Shown one piece after another: positions 27,585 through 38,800 of a stretch of DNA of 64,000 bases (its first letter is position 1; each line of letters opens with the position of its first letter). A model generated the notes under the pieces. That model saw only the letters and a list, made by a program, of their open reading frames with translations, did not search any database and was not told where the DNA came from. The stretch comes from Cafeteria roenbergensis (Eukaryota; Sar; Bigyra; Bicosoecida; Cafeteriaceae), in the NCBI GenBank assembly GCA_008330645.1, contig VLTN01000033.1:248001-312000 (forward strand). Reading direction: 5' to 3'. The position numbers and the translations under genes are program-made.

Positions 27585-30500
27585 ATGTCACACGAGAGCA
27601 TCTTCACGCAGGCGGCCGAAGCGCTCTGTGGCGCGGCGCCGCACCCCGAATGCGTCGTGGCAACGTTCGCACAGCTGCCCCCCGCGGCGCTCATGATCGT
27701 GTTGGCCCCCTTTCTGCTGGGCAGCACGGCGCCTCCCCTGGCGGGGCGCCCCATTCCCATGTTCCATGGAATCTTGACCGGCTGGCCGTGGGCGGGCGTG
27801 TGGATTTGCCTCACGCTTCTGTCCAGCGTTTCGTACGCAGCGCACCTGGTTGTGGCCAGGGAGCTGAGCACCGGCGAGGAAATGCCCGGCCCCGGCCCGT
27901 GGTTGTGGCCCATTGCTGGCGCCTTGGCCATGGCCCTCAATGCCGCTGTGGTGTGGCGGCAAGCCACTTTGCGCGCAGGCATCCCCGACTACATCGTGTG
28001 GTGGTGGATTGTCTCTTTCTCCGTCTGCCTCGCGTCGGCCATCGTCGGGGTGACGCCGGCAAAGTCGGGCGATGCCGCGTCGACGGAGCAGATCCTCGCC
28101 GTGACCCGCGCTGCCCTCTTCGGCCCGCTCGCCTTGGTTGCCGGCATCAATGTGCTGTCGCGCTGCCGGCTCAGCGACACGGTCGACTGCTTCGGCCTCC
28201 TCATCGGCATGCAGCCGCGCACGCGCAAGGCCCCGCCTGCGCTTGCCACCACTGGCGCCGCCGTCGTTTCCGGCTCCGGGTCGGCCTCCACTCCGCTGAG
28301 GGCTGGGGCCGCGGCCCACCCGAGCGCGGCCTCGCCCAAGAGCAGAGCTGTTCTGGCCAATGGGGGCTACGGCACCCTCGCGGCGGACGACCACGACACC
28401 AGCGCTTCGACGCCAGCCGCCCTGTTGGGCCACGAGGACGCCCCGCTTGGCAAACTCTCCTCCGAGTACACCACGGACTACCGGCCCGACGACCCTCGGT
28501 CAGAGATTTTCGGCCCCGCGGCTCTGTCCGGCAAGCACGCGATCGGAGGCAAGCCTGCCGCCCCTGCCGCTGCCGCTGACGCTGCCGCTGACACTGCCGC
28601 CCCTGCTCTCTCGGACGAGGAGCTTGAGGCCGCGGCTGCCGAGCGCGCCGCAGAGGCAGCTGCAGCGTGGCGCGGACTCTCCCCAGAAGAGAGCGCGGGC
28701 CTTTGCTCCCGCCTCGTCTTCTTCTGGATGCAGCCCGTGCTTGTACGCGGGTGGGCGCAGCCCCTGGACGGGGCCGACGTCCCACCGCTTGCCAGGGCTG
28801 ACAGAGCCAGATTCGTCGGAGGCTCCTTCGCCCAAGAGTGGGACAGGCAGGTGGAGACGGCCCGCAAGGCCAGGGCGGAGGCCAAGGTGTCCCCGCAAGC
28901 TGCGAAGGCGGACCCGGCTTGGGATGCCGAGGCGGCGGAGCGCAGCGCAGCCCCGAAAGCAGCCAGCGCGGCCGACGCGGCCATGGCGCCCGCGACGTGT
29001 GGGTGGCGCTGGTGGGGCAGCATCCTGTGGAAGGCGGTGTCGTGCGTGACTGCCACGGGAGGCTGCCTCTCGGGCGGTGCCCGCTGCTGCCGCTTCCTCA
29101 TCTGCGGCCGAATCCGGGGCGCCCCCTACCGCCCCAGCCTGCCCGTCGCCCTGGCCCGCGCCTACGGCCCCATGCTCTACCAGGCCCTGGCGTTCAAGCT
29201 GGTGTACGACCTGCTCCAGTTCGCCGGCCCGGCCCTTCTCAACTCCGTCGTTGTGTACCTCACCGACGTTGCCAAGGGCGCTGAGGGAGCCTCGGCCGGA
29301 GTCGGGTTCGGCTATGTCGGCCTCATGGCAGCCTCCGCTGTCACCCAGACCATCGTCCTTCACCAATACTTCATCAGGGTGTTCCGTGTGGGGCTGCGCC
29401 TCCGCACCGCCGTCACTGGGGCGGTGTTTCGCAAGGCGCTTCGCCTCTCCGTGTCTGCCAGGCAGCGCCGGACCGTCGGTCAGATCGTGAACATCATGTC
29501 CACCGACGCCAACCGGATGCGCGACCTCACCACCTACCTAGTCATGCTCGAGTCCGGGCCCCTTCAGATCGCCCTCAGCGTCGCCTTCCTCTGGCAGCAG
29601 ATTGGCGCCGCCGTGCTGGTCGGCGTGGCCGTAATGGTCCTCTTCATCCCCCTCAACCTTGCCATCGCCCGCCTCCAGAAGCGCCTGCAGAAGGAGCTGA
29701 TGGTGGTCAAGGACAAGCGCGTCAACAGCACGTCAGAGGCCATCGGCGCCGCCAAGCTCATCAAGCTCAACGCCTGGGAGGAGCGCATCGTCGGCCGCAT
29801 CGAGGAGACCCGCTCCAAGGAGGTCGGCAAGCTGTGGACTTACATGCTCGTCAGAAACATTTCGAGCATGCTGTGGGTCGGACTCCCGCTCATCGTCTCG
29901 CTTGTTAGCTTCGCCACTTTCGTTTGGACCGGAGGCCAGCTCACCGCCGCCAAGGCCTTCACCTCCCTCAGCCTGTTTGGCATTCTCCGGTTCCCCCTTG
30001 CCATGTTCCCCAGCGTCATCAACAACTGCATCGAAGCTCTGGTGTCCGTTGAGCGCATCGAGTCCTTCCTCGGCGCCGGTGAGGTGGAGGAGGGCTGCTG
30101 CGCCCGTGTTGACACGCTCGGCCTCGGGACGGGCTCCGGCGACGTCGACCCCCGCGCGGGGGAGCACCGCGCAACGAGCGTCCTCCCCGCCGTGGAGCTG
30201 CGCGACGCCTCCTTCTCTTGGTCCTTGGCGGAAGTGCCCGACGCGCCGGCCGCTGCCGCAGGAAAGGGGTCTGCTAGCGCGCAGGCAGCCGCCACTGGCG
30301 CCTACCAGGCGGTGCCTGACGGGCCCGGGGTCGATGGAACCGCTTTGCGGACCTCGCCTGACCAGGCCGGAGGAGCGGCCCCGGGCCGCGCAGTGCTCGC
30401 TGGCGTTTCGCTGGAAGTCAAGCGAGGCGAGCTTCTCACGGTGGTCGGCCGCGTGGGCAGCGGCAAGACCAGCCTGCTTCACGGCATGCTTGGCGAGCTG

Positions 30501-33341
30501 CACCGCATCTCCGGCTCTGCCACCATCCGCGGGAGCGTGGCCTTCGTCTCCCAGTCCCCGTTTATCCTCAACGACACACTGCAGAACAACATCCTCTTCG
30601 GCCGGCCCATGAACCGGGCTCGCTACAGCCTGTGCCTTCGTGTCTGCCAGCTCGAGCAGGACCTCAAGGAGCTTCCCGGGGGCGACCAGTGCGAGATCGG
30701 CGAGCGCGGCATCAACCTCTCCGGCGGGACTCGCGCCCGCGTGAGCCTTGCTCGCGGAGTGTACGCCGACTGTGACACCTACCTGCTTGATGACCCGCTC
30801 TCTGCTGTGGATGCCCACGTCGGCAACCGCATCTTCACCGACTGCATCTGCGGCACGCTGAGCGGCCGCACGCGAGTGCTCGTCACTCACGGGGTTCCCT
30901 ACATGCGCCGCTCGGACAGGGTGGCCGTCATCTCCGCGGGCCGCCTTGTGCAGCTGGACACGTATCGCGCGTTGGCCCACGGCGAGTCCGCCGGAGGAGA
31001 AGGTTTGGCGGCCATCCTGGCAAGCTATGCTGACGAGGAGGCGCGGATGGCGGCCGCCACAGCTGACGACGGCGGCGCCACTGCGGCTGGGGCCGGCTCC
31101 GCCTCGGGGTCTGAGGCAGGCAGCAGCGATTCTGGGGCTGCAGCGGCAGCCGGTGGCGCGACAGCGGGCGACGACGACGACCTTGTCGACATCCTCGACG
31201 ACGACGAGGGCGACGAGGAGGAGGCGGAGCTCGCCAGGCTCGCGTCTCCTGGTGCGGTCGCGCCAGACGCGTCCGCCACGGGAGCGGCAGGCGCCAGTGC
31301 CGCTGCGGCGGGCACGGCCCCTTCGCAAGCGGACGCACTGCTCGGCCCCAGGGGCACAGCGCCCTCGCCCGCGGAGGGCAAGGGCGGCAAGGGCGGGGTG
31401 GCCACCGAGGCGGCGCGCAAGGTTGAGGGCAAGCTCATCGGCCGCGAGAAGATCGGCCGCGGCACCGTGCGCCTCAGCGTCCTCGGCTCCTACATCAAGG
31501 CCATGGGGGGCTGGGGCTACGCCATCCTGCTGGTGTCGCTCTTTGCGCTGTCACAAGGCAGTCAGGTGCTCGTCAACTGGTGGCTGTCGCACTGGAGCTC
31601 GTCCGTGCAGGGCATGCCGGCGGAGCAGGCCAAGGCTGCCAACCAAGACTACCTCGCCGGCTACGCTGGCCTGAGCGCGCTCTCCTTCCTCATCGTCTTG
31701 GTTCTCCGCGTTGACGTGGCCCTGATGGGCGTCACCGCTGCCAAGAAGCTGCATGACAGCATGCTCAAGCAGGTGCCGTGGGCCCCGCAATCCTTCTTCG
31801 ACACGACCCCCGCCGGCCGCATCCTCAACCGCTTCAGCGGCGATGTCTACACCGTGGACGAGACGCTGATGCCCACTCTGGCGTCGCTCCTCCTCCAGGT
31901 CTTCTCCGTTGTTGGCACCATCGCCGTCATTGCGTCGGCAACGCCCCTGTTCCTGACGCTGCTCCTCCCGCTCTCGCTCGTGTACGCCTACACCCAGCGC
32001 TACTACGTGTCGACCTCCCGCGAGCTCCAGCGCCTCAACTCCGCCTCCCGCTCGCCCATCTTCGCCCAGTTCAGCGAGGCCCTCTCGGGCGCGGTCACCA
32101 TCCGCGCCTACGCCGACCAGCCTCGCTTCCGCCGCCTTAGCGACGCGCTCGTCGACACTAACCAGTCGGCCTACTTTGCCGGGGTCTCGGCTAACCGCTG
32201 GCTCGCTGTCCGCCTCGAGCTCGTCGGTGCGCTCATCACCACCGGCGCCGCCCTCTTCGCCGTCCTCGCCAGGGACAGCGTCGACCCCAGCGTGGCTGGC
32301 CTTTCCATCTCGTACGCCCTCAGCATCACCCAGACGCTCAACTGGACCGTCCGCATGATGAGCGACGCCGAGACGCAGATCGTCGCCGTGGAGCGCATTG
32401 AGGAGTACGCGGAGCTGGAGACGGAGCCGCGCGACGACGGCAAGGACGCCGAGTCCATCCGCCAGCGCCTTGAGGCCGAGTCGCGCCTGGCCACATGGCC
32501 CAGCAGGGGCGCGGTCACGCTGCGCGACCTCCGCCTGAGCTATCGCAAAGGCACCCCCGAGGTGCTCCATGGCGTCAACCTCGACGTGGAAGGCGGCCAC
32601 AAGGTTGGCATCGTCGGCCGCACCGGCGCTGGCAAGAGCAGTCTCGTGTCCGCCCTGTTCCGCCTCGCCGACGCCCAGTCAGGCCTCGTCGCCATCGACG
32701 GCGTCGACATCACCAGTATACCCCTCCGCATCCTCCGCTCCCGCGTGGCCATCATCCCCCAAGAGGCCATCCTGCTCGTGGGGACAATTCGCTCAAACCT
32801 CGACCCGCTGGGTGAGCACGCCGACTCGGCCGTGCTGGCCTCGCTCGAGCAGGTGGGCGTGGCTGACCAGCTGCGGGAGCGTGCAGAGTCCCCGGCGGAC
32901 GCGGCGTCGGCTGGCAGCAAGGACGCCCCGTCCTTGGCAGGTTCGGCGAGGGTGCCGCCTGGAGTCGTGGAGGGCGCCGCATCCATTCTGGACATCAAGG
33001 TCTCCGAGGGCGGGGAGAACTTCTCGGCAGGCACACGGCAGCTGTTGTGCGTCGCGCGCGCGCTGCTTCGCCGCTGCAAGGTGGTGGTGATGGACGAGGC
33101 GTCCTCTGCGATGGATGCCGCAACGGACTCCAGCCTGCAGCACACGATGCGCACCGAGTTTGGCGGCGTCACTGTGCTCACGATTGCCCACCGCCTTCAC
33201 ACCATCATCGACAGCGACAGGGTGGTGGTGATGGACAAGGGCCGCGTTGCTGAGCACGGCGCCCCTCGGGCCCTGCTGGACGACGCCGAGTCTTCCTTTT
33301 CGTCGCTGGTGCGCGAAAGTATGCGTGCCGGCGAGGCCTGA
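27585..33341 (+). CDS. ABC transporter, subfamily C (MRP-type full transporter)
   Basis: Single-exon gene coding 1,918 residues, longer than the usual 1,300-1,550. Order: five-helix TMD0 (about residues 25-200), Ala-rich linker, TMD1 (about 515-830), NBD1 with Walker A GRVGSGKTSL (about 955), signature LSGGTRARVSLARG (about 1045) and Walker B TYLLDD (about 1065), an acidic linker (about 1150-1270), TMD2 (about 1300-1590), and NBD2 with Walker A GRTGAGKSSL (about 1678), signature FSAGTRQLLCVARA (about 1813), Walker B VVVMDE and the H-loop LTIAHRLH. NBD1 has Asp in place of the catalytic Glu after Walker B, as usual in ABCC. The signature Gln is Thr in both domains, which is unusual. The family exports organic anions and glutathione or glucuronide conjugates at plasma or vacuolar membranes; the substrate is not predictable here. 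Confidence 0.97.
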   Translation: MSHESIFTQAAEALCGAAPHPECVVATFAQLPPAALMIVLAPFLLGSTAPPLAGRPIPMFHGILTGWPWAGVWICLTLLSSVSYAAHLVVARELSTGEEMPGPGPWLWPIAGALAMALNAAVVWRQATLRAGIPDYIVWWWIVSFSVCLASAIVGVTPAKSGDAASTEQILAVTRAALFGPLALVAGINVLSRCRLSDTVDCFGLLIGMQPRTRKAPPALATTGAAVVSGSGSASTPLRAGAAAHPSAASPKSRAVLANGGYGTLAADDHDTSASTPAALLGHEDAPLGKLSSEYTTDYRPDDPRSEIFGPAALSGKHAIGGKPAAPAAAADAAADTAAPALSDEELEAAAAERAAEAAAAWRGLSPEESAGLCSRLVFFWMQPVLVRGWAQPLDGADVPPLARADRARFVGGSFAQEWDRQVETARKARAEAKVSPQAAKADPAWDAEAAERSAAPKAASAADAAMAPATCGWRWWGSILWKAVSCVTATGGCLSGGARCCRFLICGRIRGAPYRPSLPVALARAYGPMLYQALAFKLVYDLLQFAGPALLNSVVVYLTDVAKGAEGASAGVGFGYVGLMAASAVTQTIVLHQYFIRVFRVGLRLRTAVTGAVFRKALRLSVSARQRRTVGQIVNIMSTDANRMRDLTTYLVMLESGPLQIALSVAFLWQQIGAAVLVGVAVMVLFIPLNLAIARLQKRLQKELMVVKDKRVNSTSEAIGAAKLIKLNAWEERIVGRIEETRSKEVGKLWTYMLVRNISSMLWVGLPLIVSLVSFATFVWTGGQLTAAKAFTSLSLFGILRFPLAMFPSVINNCIEALVSVERIESFLGAGEVEEGCCARVDTLGLGTGSGDVDPRAGEHRATSVLPAVELRDASFSWSLAEVPDAPAAAAGKGSASAQAAATGAYQAVPDGPGVDGTALRTSPDQAGGAAPGRAVLAGVSLEVKRGELLTVVGRVGSGKTSLLHGMLGELHRISGSATIRGSVAFVSQSPFILNDTLQNNILFGRPMNRARYSLCLRVCQLEQDLKELPGGDQCEIGERGINLSGGTRARVSLARGVYADCDTYLLDDPLSAVDAHVGNRIFTDCICGTLSGRTRVLVTHGVPYMRRSDRVAVISAGRLVQLDTYRALAHGESAGGEGLAAILASYADEEARMAAATADDGGATAAGAGSASGSEAGSSDSGAAAAAGGATAGDDDDLVDILDDDEGDEEEAELARLASPGAVAPDASATGAAGASAAAAGTAPSQADALLGPRGTAPSPAEGKGGKGGVATEAARKVEGKLIGREKIGRGTVRLSVLGSYIKAMGGWGYAILLVSLFALSQGSQVLVNWWLSHWSSSVQGMPAEQAKAANQDYLAGYAGLSALSFLIVLVLRVDVALMGVTAAKKLHDSMLKQVPWAPQSFFDTTPAGRILNRFSGDVYTVDETLMPTLASLLLQVFSVVGTIAVIASATPLFLTLLLPLSLVYAYTQRYYVSTSRELQRLNSASRSPIFAQFSEALSGAVTIRAYADQPRFRRLSDALVDTNQSAYFAGVSANRWLAVRLELVGALITTGAALFAVLARDSVDPSVAGLSISYALSITQTLNWTVRMMSDAETQIVAVERIEEYAELETEPRDDGKDAESIRQRLEAESRLATWPSRGAVTLRDLRLSYRKGTPEVLHGVNLDVEGGHKVGIVGRTGAGKSSLVSALFRLADAQSGLVAIDGVDITSIPLRILRSRVAIIPQEAILLVGTIRSNLDPLGEHADSAVLASLEQVGVADQLRERAESPADAASAGSKDAPSLAGSARVPPGVVEGAASILDIKVSEGGENFSAGTRQLLCVARALLRRCKVVVMDEASSAMDAATDSSLQHTMRTEFGGVTVLTIAHRLHTIIDSDRVVVMDKGRVAEHGAPRALLDDAESSFSSLVRESMRAGEA

Positions 33342-33445
33342 TGCGCGAAGCAGAAATGGAGGACCGCCAAGCCACGCGCACACACGAATTCACGCCCCTG
33401 ACGCTCGCTGCAGGCACTGCCGTGCCAGGAGCCTGTCCCAGCCAG

Positions 33446-35194
33446 TCACCCGTCGCGTGGCGCCGCCGCGCCCGCCGCCCGCCGGCGCTCTTCCTCAGCC
33501 TGCTCCATCGCCACCGCCGCTTCGAAAGCAGCCCTGTTTCCGCCTCTGGCGGCGCCAGGAGCCGGCGGGGGGGGCACGGGCACAGGGTTGGGCTGCGCCG
33601 CGGCCGGCTGCAGGTCGGGACGAGCGCCGGCCACCTGCCCGTCCGCCTCTTGGGCTTGGATAAGCCGCGCCATGAGCTCGCTCGTGCGATCCGCGGCTTC
33701 GCGCTGCTGCTCCGCCATCGTTTGCCGCAGGCTCCTGATGACGGCCCGGAGCGACTCCACCTCAGCGCGCAGAGTCTGGACCCGCGGGCGGAGCTGCTCG
33801 AGCTCCGCCTGGTCATGGGCCATTGCCCTGTCTCCAGCAGTGTCCGCGGCGGGCGGCCGCACACGGGCCTCGTCGGACGCGGCGAAAAGCCGAGCCGTGA
33901 GGCTGTCGATGGTCTCCATGTGGTCGCGTGTTGTCGCTTCTGCCCGGCGAGCTGCGCTGCGAAGGTCGTCGATGGAGCGGTTCGCGATTCGCAGCCGTTC
34001 CTGCGCGCTAGCAAGCTCGCGCGCGAGGGTGTCTGCGTCTGGGCCGGCGGCTGCAGCCGCTGGTGCTGGCGCCCGGGCCGCCTCCAGACGAGCTGCCAAG
34101 GCGGCATCCTTGTGCTCCTGGCAGGCGCGCATTGCCGCGTCTAGCTGCTCTCGCAGCGTGCACACCTCCTCCCTGTGACGCCTGTCGAGGCGCTTTCGAG
34201 CAGCCGCTTGCTCCATGAGCGCCTGCTGTGCCTCCGACTCCTTCTGCATGGCCGCTGCGGCACCCTCGCTGGCTTCTGACAACTGACGCCGAAGCTGGGC
34301 GACTTCGTCCTCCAGCTGGCTGCTCTGGAAGCGAAGTGCAGCCTCGCAGCTCTGCTCGGACCTGGCCTTGGCCTTGGCCTCGGCCTCGGCCTCGGCAGCT
34401 CGCCCGCCGCCGTCGCACTCCAACGCCGCCACACGGGCGTGCAGCTCCGTGCTCTGTCGCTGCAGCAGCTCCTTCGCGGCCTCCGACTCCGACAGGGACG
34501 CCTCCAGCTGCCGGACTTGGACGCGCAGCGCGCTGGCCTCGGCGTGCGCTATGTGCACCTTGTCCTCGGCCTCCGTCACCGCAAGCTCCTGGGCGCTCGC
34601 GCGCGATGTTCCCTCTGAGGCCGCCGAACGAGCTCGCTCTCTCAGGGCTGTGATGCTGGCGTTGGCTTGACCCAGCTGGAGCTCGAGGCTCTCCACGCGC
34701 TGAAGCGCGTTCCGCAGCTCGTCTGCGCGACCAGCGCCGTGCTCGAGCTCCCGAAGTGCCTCCAACTCCACAGTCAGGCGAGCGACATCAGCGGACAGCT
34801 GAATCGACCTGGCGTGAGTCTTGGCCTTCGCCTCCAACGCCGAGTCCCTGTCCTTTGCGGCACGCTCGTACCTCCTCCACAGGGCCCCGGTAGTCTCGGG
34901 TGCGTGAGCTGCGACACAACCACGCTCCTGAACTGCAAGTTCCGATTCCGCAAACGAGGGGAAGCGCAGCAGCCTGCGGCTTGACCATCGAGCTGGCTTC
35001 GCCCCAGCCGCTGCGCCACCACTCGAGGCCAAACGGGTGGGTTTCCACTGGGCCGTGACCTCGCACGCTGCGGCGGTGACCCATTCTTCTGGGAGGGTGA
35101 TGCCCACGACTGCGAGAACCAGGGGAACAACACTCCGGACATCACCGTGGACAACCGAGGGCACCCCACCGGCTACGCAGCGCACGCACGGCAT
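33446..35194 (-). CDS. Long coiled-coil protein
   Basis: Minus-strand frame ending at 33446. I prefer the ATG at 35194 (MPCVRCVAGG, 582 residues), because upstream sequence looks like a divergent promoter; an in-frame ATG at 35305 would give 619. Residues 1-110 are non-coiled, with a hydrophobic patch SVVPLVLAVVGITLPEEWV. From about 115 to 530 the protein is almost wholly helical with heptad spacing (ARLTVELEALRELEHG, LELQLGQANASITALRERAR, ELEQLRPRVQTLRAEVESLR). The tail is Pro-rich (NPVPVPPPPAPG) and ends in a short charged helix. Such proteins are typically cytoskeletal, basal-body or Golgi tethers, but I cannot assign a family. Its 3' end converges on the ABCC gene with a gap of about 100 bases. 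Confidence 0.7.
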   Translation of the reverse strand: MPCVRCVAGGVPSVVHGDVRSVVPLVLAVVGITLPEEWVTAAACEVTAQWKPTRLASSGGAAAGAKPARWSSRRLLRFPSFAESELAVQERGCVAAHAPETTGALWRRYERAAKDRDSALEAKAKTHARSIQLSADVARLTVELEALRELEHGAGRADELRNALQRVESLELQLGQANASITALRERARSAASEGTSRASAQELAVTEAEDKVHIAHAEASALRVQVRQLEASLSESEAAKELLQRQSTELHARVAALECDGGGRAAEAEAEAKAKARSEQSCEAALRFQSSQLEDEVAQLRRQLSEASEGAAAAMQKESEAQQALMEQAAARKRLDRRHREEVCTLREQLDAAMRACQEHKDAALAARLEAARAPAPAAAAAGPDADTLARELASAQERLRIANRSIDDLRSAARRAEATTRDHMETIDSLTARLFAASDEARVRPPAADTAGDRAMAHDQAELEQLRPRVQTLRAEVESLRAVIRSLRQTMAEQQREAADRTSELMARLIQAQEADGQVAGARPDLQPAAAQPNPVPVPPPPAPGAARGGNRAAFEAAVAMEQAEEERRRAAGAAAPRDG

Positions 35195-35844
35195 AGTGAG
35201 CAATGCAGCAAACCGCAGGTTGGGGGAGGGGGGGGCGGTGGGGTGCTCGCTCCGTGGGTTCGGGGCCCTCGCGACGGCAAGCTCAGGCGCTTCGGAGTGT
35301 GGCATGCAGAACTTGGGCCTCCCTTCCAGCCCTGCGAACCACGCGGGCGGGCCAGGGCAACGGCAGCAGGCCAGAGGGCAGTCTCTGCTCACACTTTGGC
35401 TCCGACGGGTCTACCTCGATCGAGAGCGTCGCCGACGGGGCGCCAGCCGCCCCGACAGGAGCGATCAGGAAAACTTCCACCAGTATCGGCCCAGCCTCCA
35501 CCTCCCCGCCTTCGGGGAGCAGCTCCGCGCTCCAGACGTGGCACTTCCAGGGAAGGTCAATCGGTTTGGGGAGCCTGGAGGGTGCAGCCATAGCCGCGTG
35601 TGTCCTGTACCCTGCTCAAGGCGCGAGCGAAGCGGCGGAGAGTGAGTCTCTGGGAACTTGCGGATCTCTCCTCGCCCTCCGAAAAAAATTCGCTGCAGAG
35701 CTCGATTGGTGGTGGTGGTTGGAGAGTGACTGGAGCCCCGAAGCACGCGCGTTGGTTTGCGCCCCGCCGCGCCGCGGCAGCGCATCGGCCTCGCGAACCT
35801 ACAACCGGCGTGTTTGCTGCCCTACCGACTGTGCGTGGCACGCG
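35195..35844. promoter_or_regulatory. Divergent promoter region
   Basis: 650 bases between the starts of the coiled-coil gene (minus) and the secreted JmjC-like protein gene (plus). Both flanking frames stay open into it, but neither extension has plausible protein composition or a supported start. No TATA box was seen. Confidence 0.4.
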
Positions 35845-38800
35845 ATGGTCGTGGGCCTTCGGCGCGCGTGGCTGGCGGCGGCGGCGGCAACTCTGCTTGC
35901 AGCCAGCGCAGCGGCCTCGGGCGCGAGCGCCCTGGAACCGCGTCACAATGCGTCGAGCATGTCGGGCGCGCTGCTGGCTGAGCCTGGCCTCTCGCCCGTG
36001 GGCGCTGCGGGCCCGGGTACCGCTGAAATGCAGGCCAAGGCTTCGCGCCTCGCCAGCCACTTGCTGTCCCTCGAGCCCCTCTCGGCGATTCCCACGTTCA
36101 GGGAAGACGCTCACGAGGTCGCGTCGGACAGGGTCCTCACGACGTTCGCCCAGGCGCAAGCAGCTTGCGATGCGGGCAGGCCGCCGTTCTCGGCACCGCT
36201 GGCGCTGGCCGTGCTGCAGTCGCGCCTCTGCCCGAGCCGCTGCGCTCCGGCCCAGCGACCCGCTCGCATCGGCGCAGGGGAGCTGCAGGCCAGCGCCCCT
36301 ACGTGCCCGTTCGATGTCGTCTGGTGGCGACGCCTTCTCGACGAGCGCCTCGGGCCAACGCTCGCTGTCAAGCTCATGACCCCCGTGTCGGCAGCCGTGG
36401 CGTTGGCCGTGCGGGCTTGGTTTCCCGTGCTGGCAGCCGCGGCGCAGGTGGACGATGACAACCGCGATCCTTCTGGCTGCACTTGCGCCGGCCAGCTGTC
36501 GGCCCGGCGCCTCCACGACTGGGCTCACGAGGCGGCACTGCCCGTTGCGCACGCAGACGGCGAGTGCGAGCCGTGGCCCTCGCAGCTCGCGTCCGTGGCG
36601 GACCTGATGGACGCCCACGGGCCCTCCCCTCGCCTTCCCGCCTCGGCGTCCGACGCCAGGGCGGTGTGCGGCGCGGTCGCTTCCCTCGGCCGCCGCCTGA
36701 GGCTGTACCGAGCAGACGCCGACCACAGAATGGCTGCCCGAATCGCCGCTGGCGCAGTGCACAGCTCGGCGGGGGCGGAAGCGGCCGTGGTGCCCCCACG
36801 CGAGCTCGCCTCCGTGGATGTCCGCTCGGCCACGTACCCTGCCGTGTTCCACCGGTACCTCGTGCCGGGAGCGCCGGTGCTGCTCAGGGGGGTGCCCCTC
36901 GTCAGGCCGCTGCCGTGCAGCCCTCCCTCGCTCGAGGCCCTCAGGCTCGGCGGCGCCGGCAGCGGCGGGGACGAGGGGCGGGCGGGCGAGACTGCAGCGG
37001 GCCGCAATGCATCGGACATCGCGGGAGCGACAGGGGACGTGCTGCCGGGAGAGGCAAGCACAGTGGCGGTGGGCGCCGCGCCTCCCACTGGGCTGGATTT
37101 GGCAGCATCCCGGGTTCCGCGGGCGTCCAGGGCGCTTGTGGGGCAGTGTGTGGCAGCGGCAGTGCAAGCGGCGGCGGCGAGCTCGCTCGGAGGCGGCCCG
37201 GGTGGCGCCGGCGACGAGGCGGCGGTGGCTGCGGCCGCGGAGCAGCGGGCCTGGGCGACGCTGCTGGCGCTAGAGCGGCGCGGGCAGCGGCTGGCTGAGC
37301 GCGAGGGCGGCAGCGGCGCGTGGCAGGGCGTCACGCGGCGCAGGCGGCGTGGGGAGGAGGATACTGGCGGCCTGCTGGCGCCCGGAGAGCGCCCGTGGGA
37401 CAGCAACCCGTCCGGCCTGTCGCTGCCGCTGCTACGCGCGCTGGAGGTGTGCGGCGAGCTGGGGTGCGGGCTCCTCGACGGCGAGGTCCCGGTGGACGTC
37501 GTTGCGCGCACTGGGGGCGCGGGCGCGGAGGCGGAAGCGGGCGCGAGGAACGCGTCGGGAGGGGCAGGGAGGCTGCTGTCGTCGTCTGCCGCGGCCACTC
37601 ACGCCGCTCACTCGCACAGATGGTCTCCAACGGGCGTGCTGACGGAGCAGGATGCTGCGGTGCTGTCCCACGGGGGCTGGGGCCGCCACGGGGACGCGAG
37701 GCACTCGTGGCGCAGGACGCGGCTTGGGGGCTTTGGCGGGTGGAGCGGGAGCGTGGGAAGCGGTGGCGGCGGCCACCACACCGCTTTCGACGCTGACGAC
37801 AGCGGGAGCGCCTCCAGGATGGAGGGGGGGGAGGGCGACGCGCCCGCAAACGACACCGCGGGGCTGGGGCAGCTGGCCACCGGCGAAGGCTGCCACGGTC
37901 TGCCCCCGACGAAGCTGGCGTCGGCCAAGCAGATCAGGCTGGCCCGGGATGCGCTCGTGTGGCTTCGCGCGTCGATCCAGGCGCCGGCTCCTATTTGGAA
38001 CGATTTCATCGGCAGGCTCCCGCAGGCCGTGGCGGCCGCAAGCCCCACCGCGGGAGGCGCCCCTGGCGCTGCGGCGTCCGTCCCCGGCTCGGCCGCGGGC
38101 GCCAGCGGCGGCGGTAGCTCCGGCCAAGGCGGCCCGACGCTTGGCGTGGGCCTGGGCCCGCAGGACGAGACGCTGGCAGAACGGGACCGGGCTGCATCAG
38201 TGTCGGGGTGGCGCCCGGGCGTGCAGGCCAGCCCGCCGCAGGCACACCTCCACAACGGCGTGACGCGCAACATGAGAGATGCGGCGTCGCTCCTGGGGAG
38301 GCACTGGCCTCGCGTGCTTGTGACCCACTCGATGCCGCTTCACACCGCCCCCCTCGACGCGCACCGCCTGGTCATACCGGCGGTGCGCTCGATCGTGGCC
38401 AGGGTCTACGCCCACGATGCCCTTCCCCTGCTCTACCGCACGATGGGGGGCGCCCTGCCGGCGGACGCGAACCCATTCCTCACCACGGCGCCACCGCTGC
38501 CCGGCGTGCCGGCAAACGACAGCGTGATCGGCTCTCCCGCCCGCCGCCTGGCCCGCCGGTACCCAGCCATGGGCCTGGCCGACTCGTGGCAGGGCGTGGT
38601 CACGCCGGGCCAGGCTCTCATCGTTCCCGCAGGGGCCGCGGTCGCCTGGCACGCGGTGGACGACCCGGAGGCAACGGTTGTGGACGACGCCGGGAACGAT
38701 GCCAGTCCGGCTGTGGTGGTAGAGTGGTGCTTCATCGACGCGGCGGCTGTGCCCAAGCTGCGCAGCGCCGCGTCGCTCAGGGCGCTGACGTCGCCCGTCC

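Noticed and set aside
29733-31328. 531-codon minus-strand frame
   Set aside because: Lies opposite TMD1, NBD1 and linker of the ABCC transporter, whose motifs are unmistakable on the plus strand.
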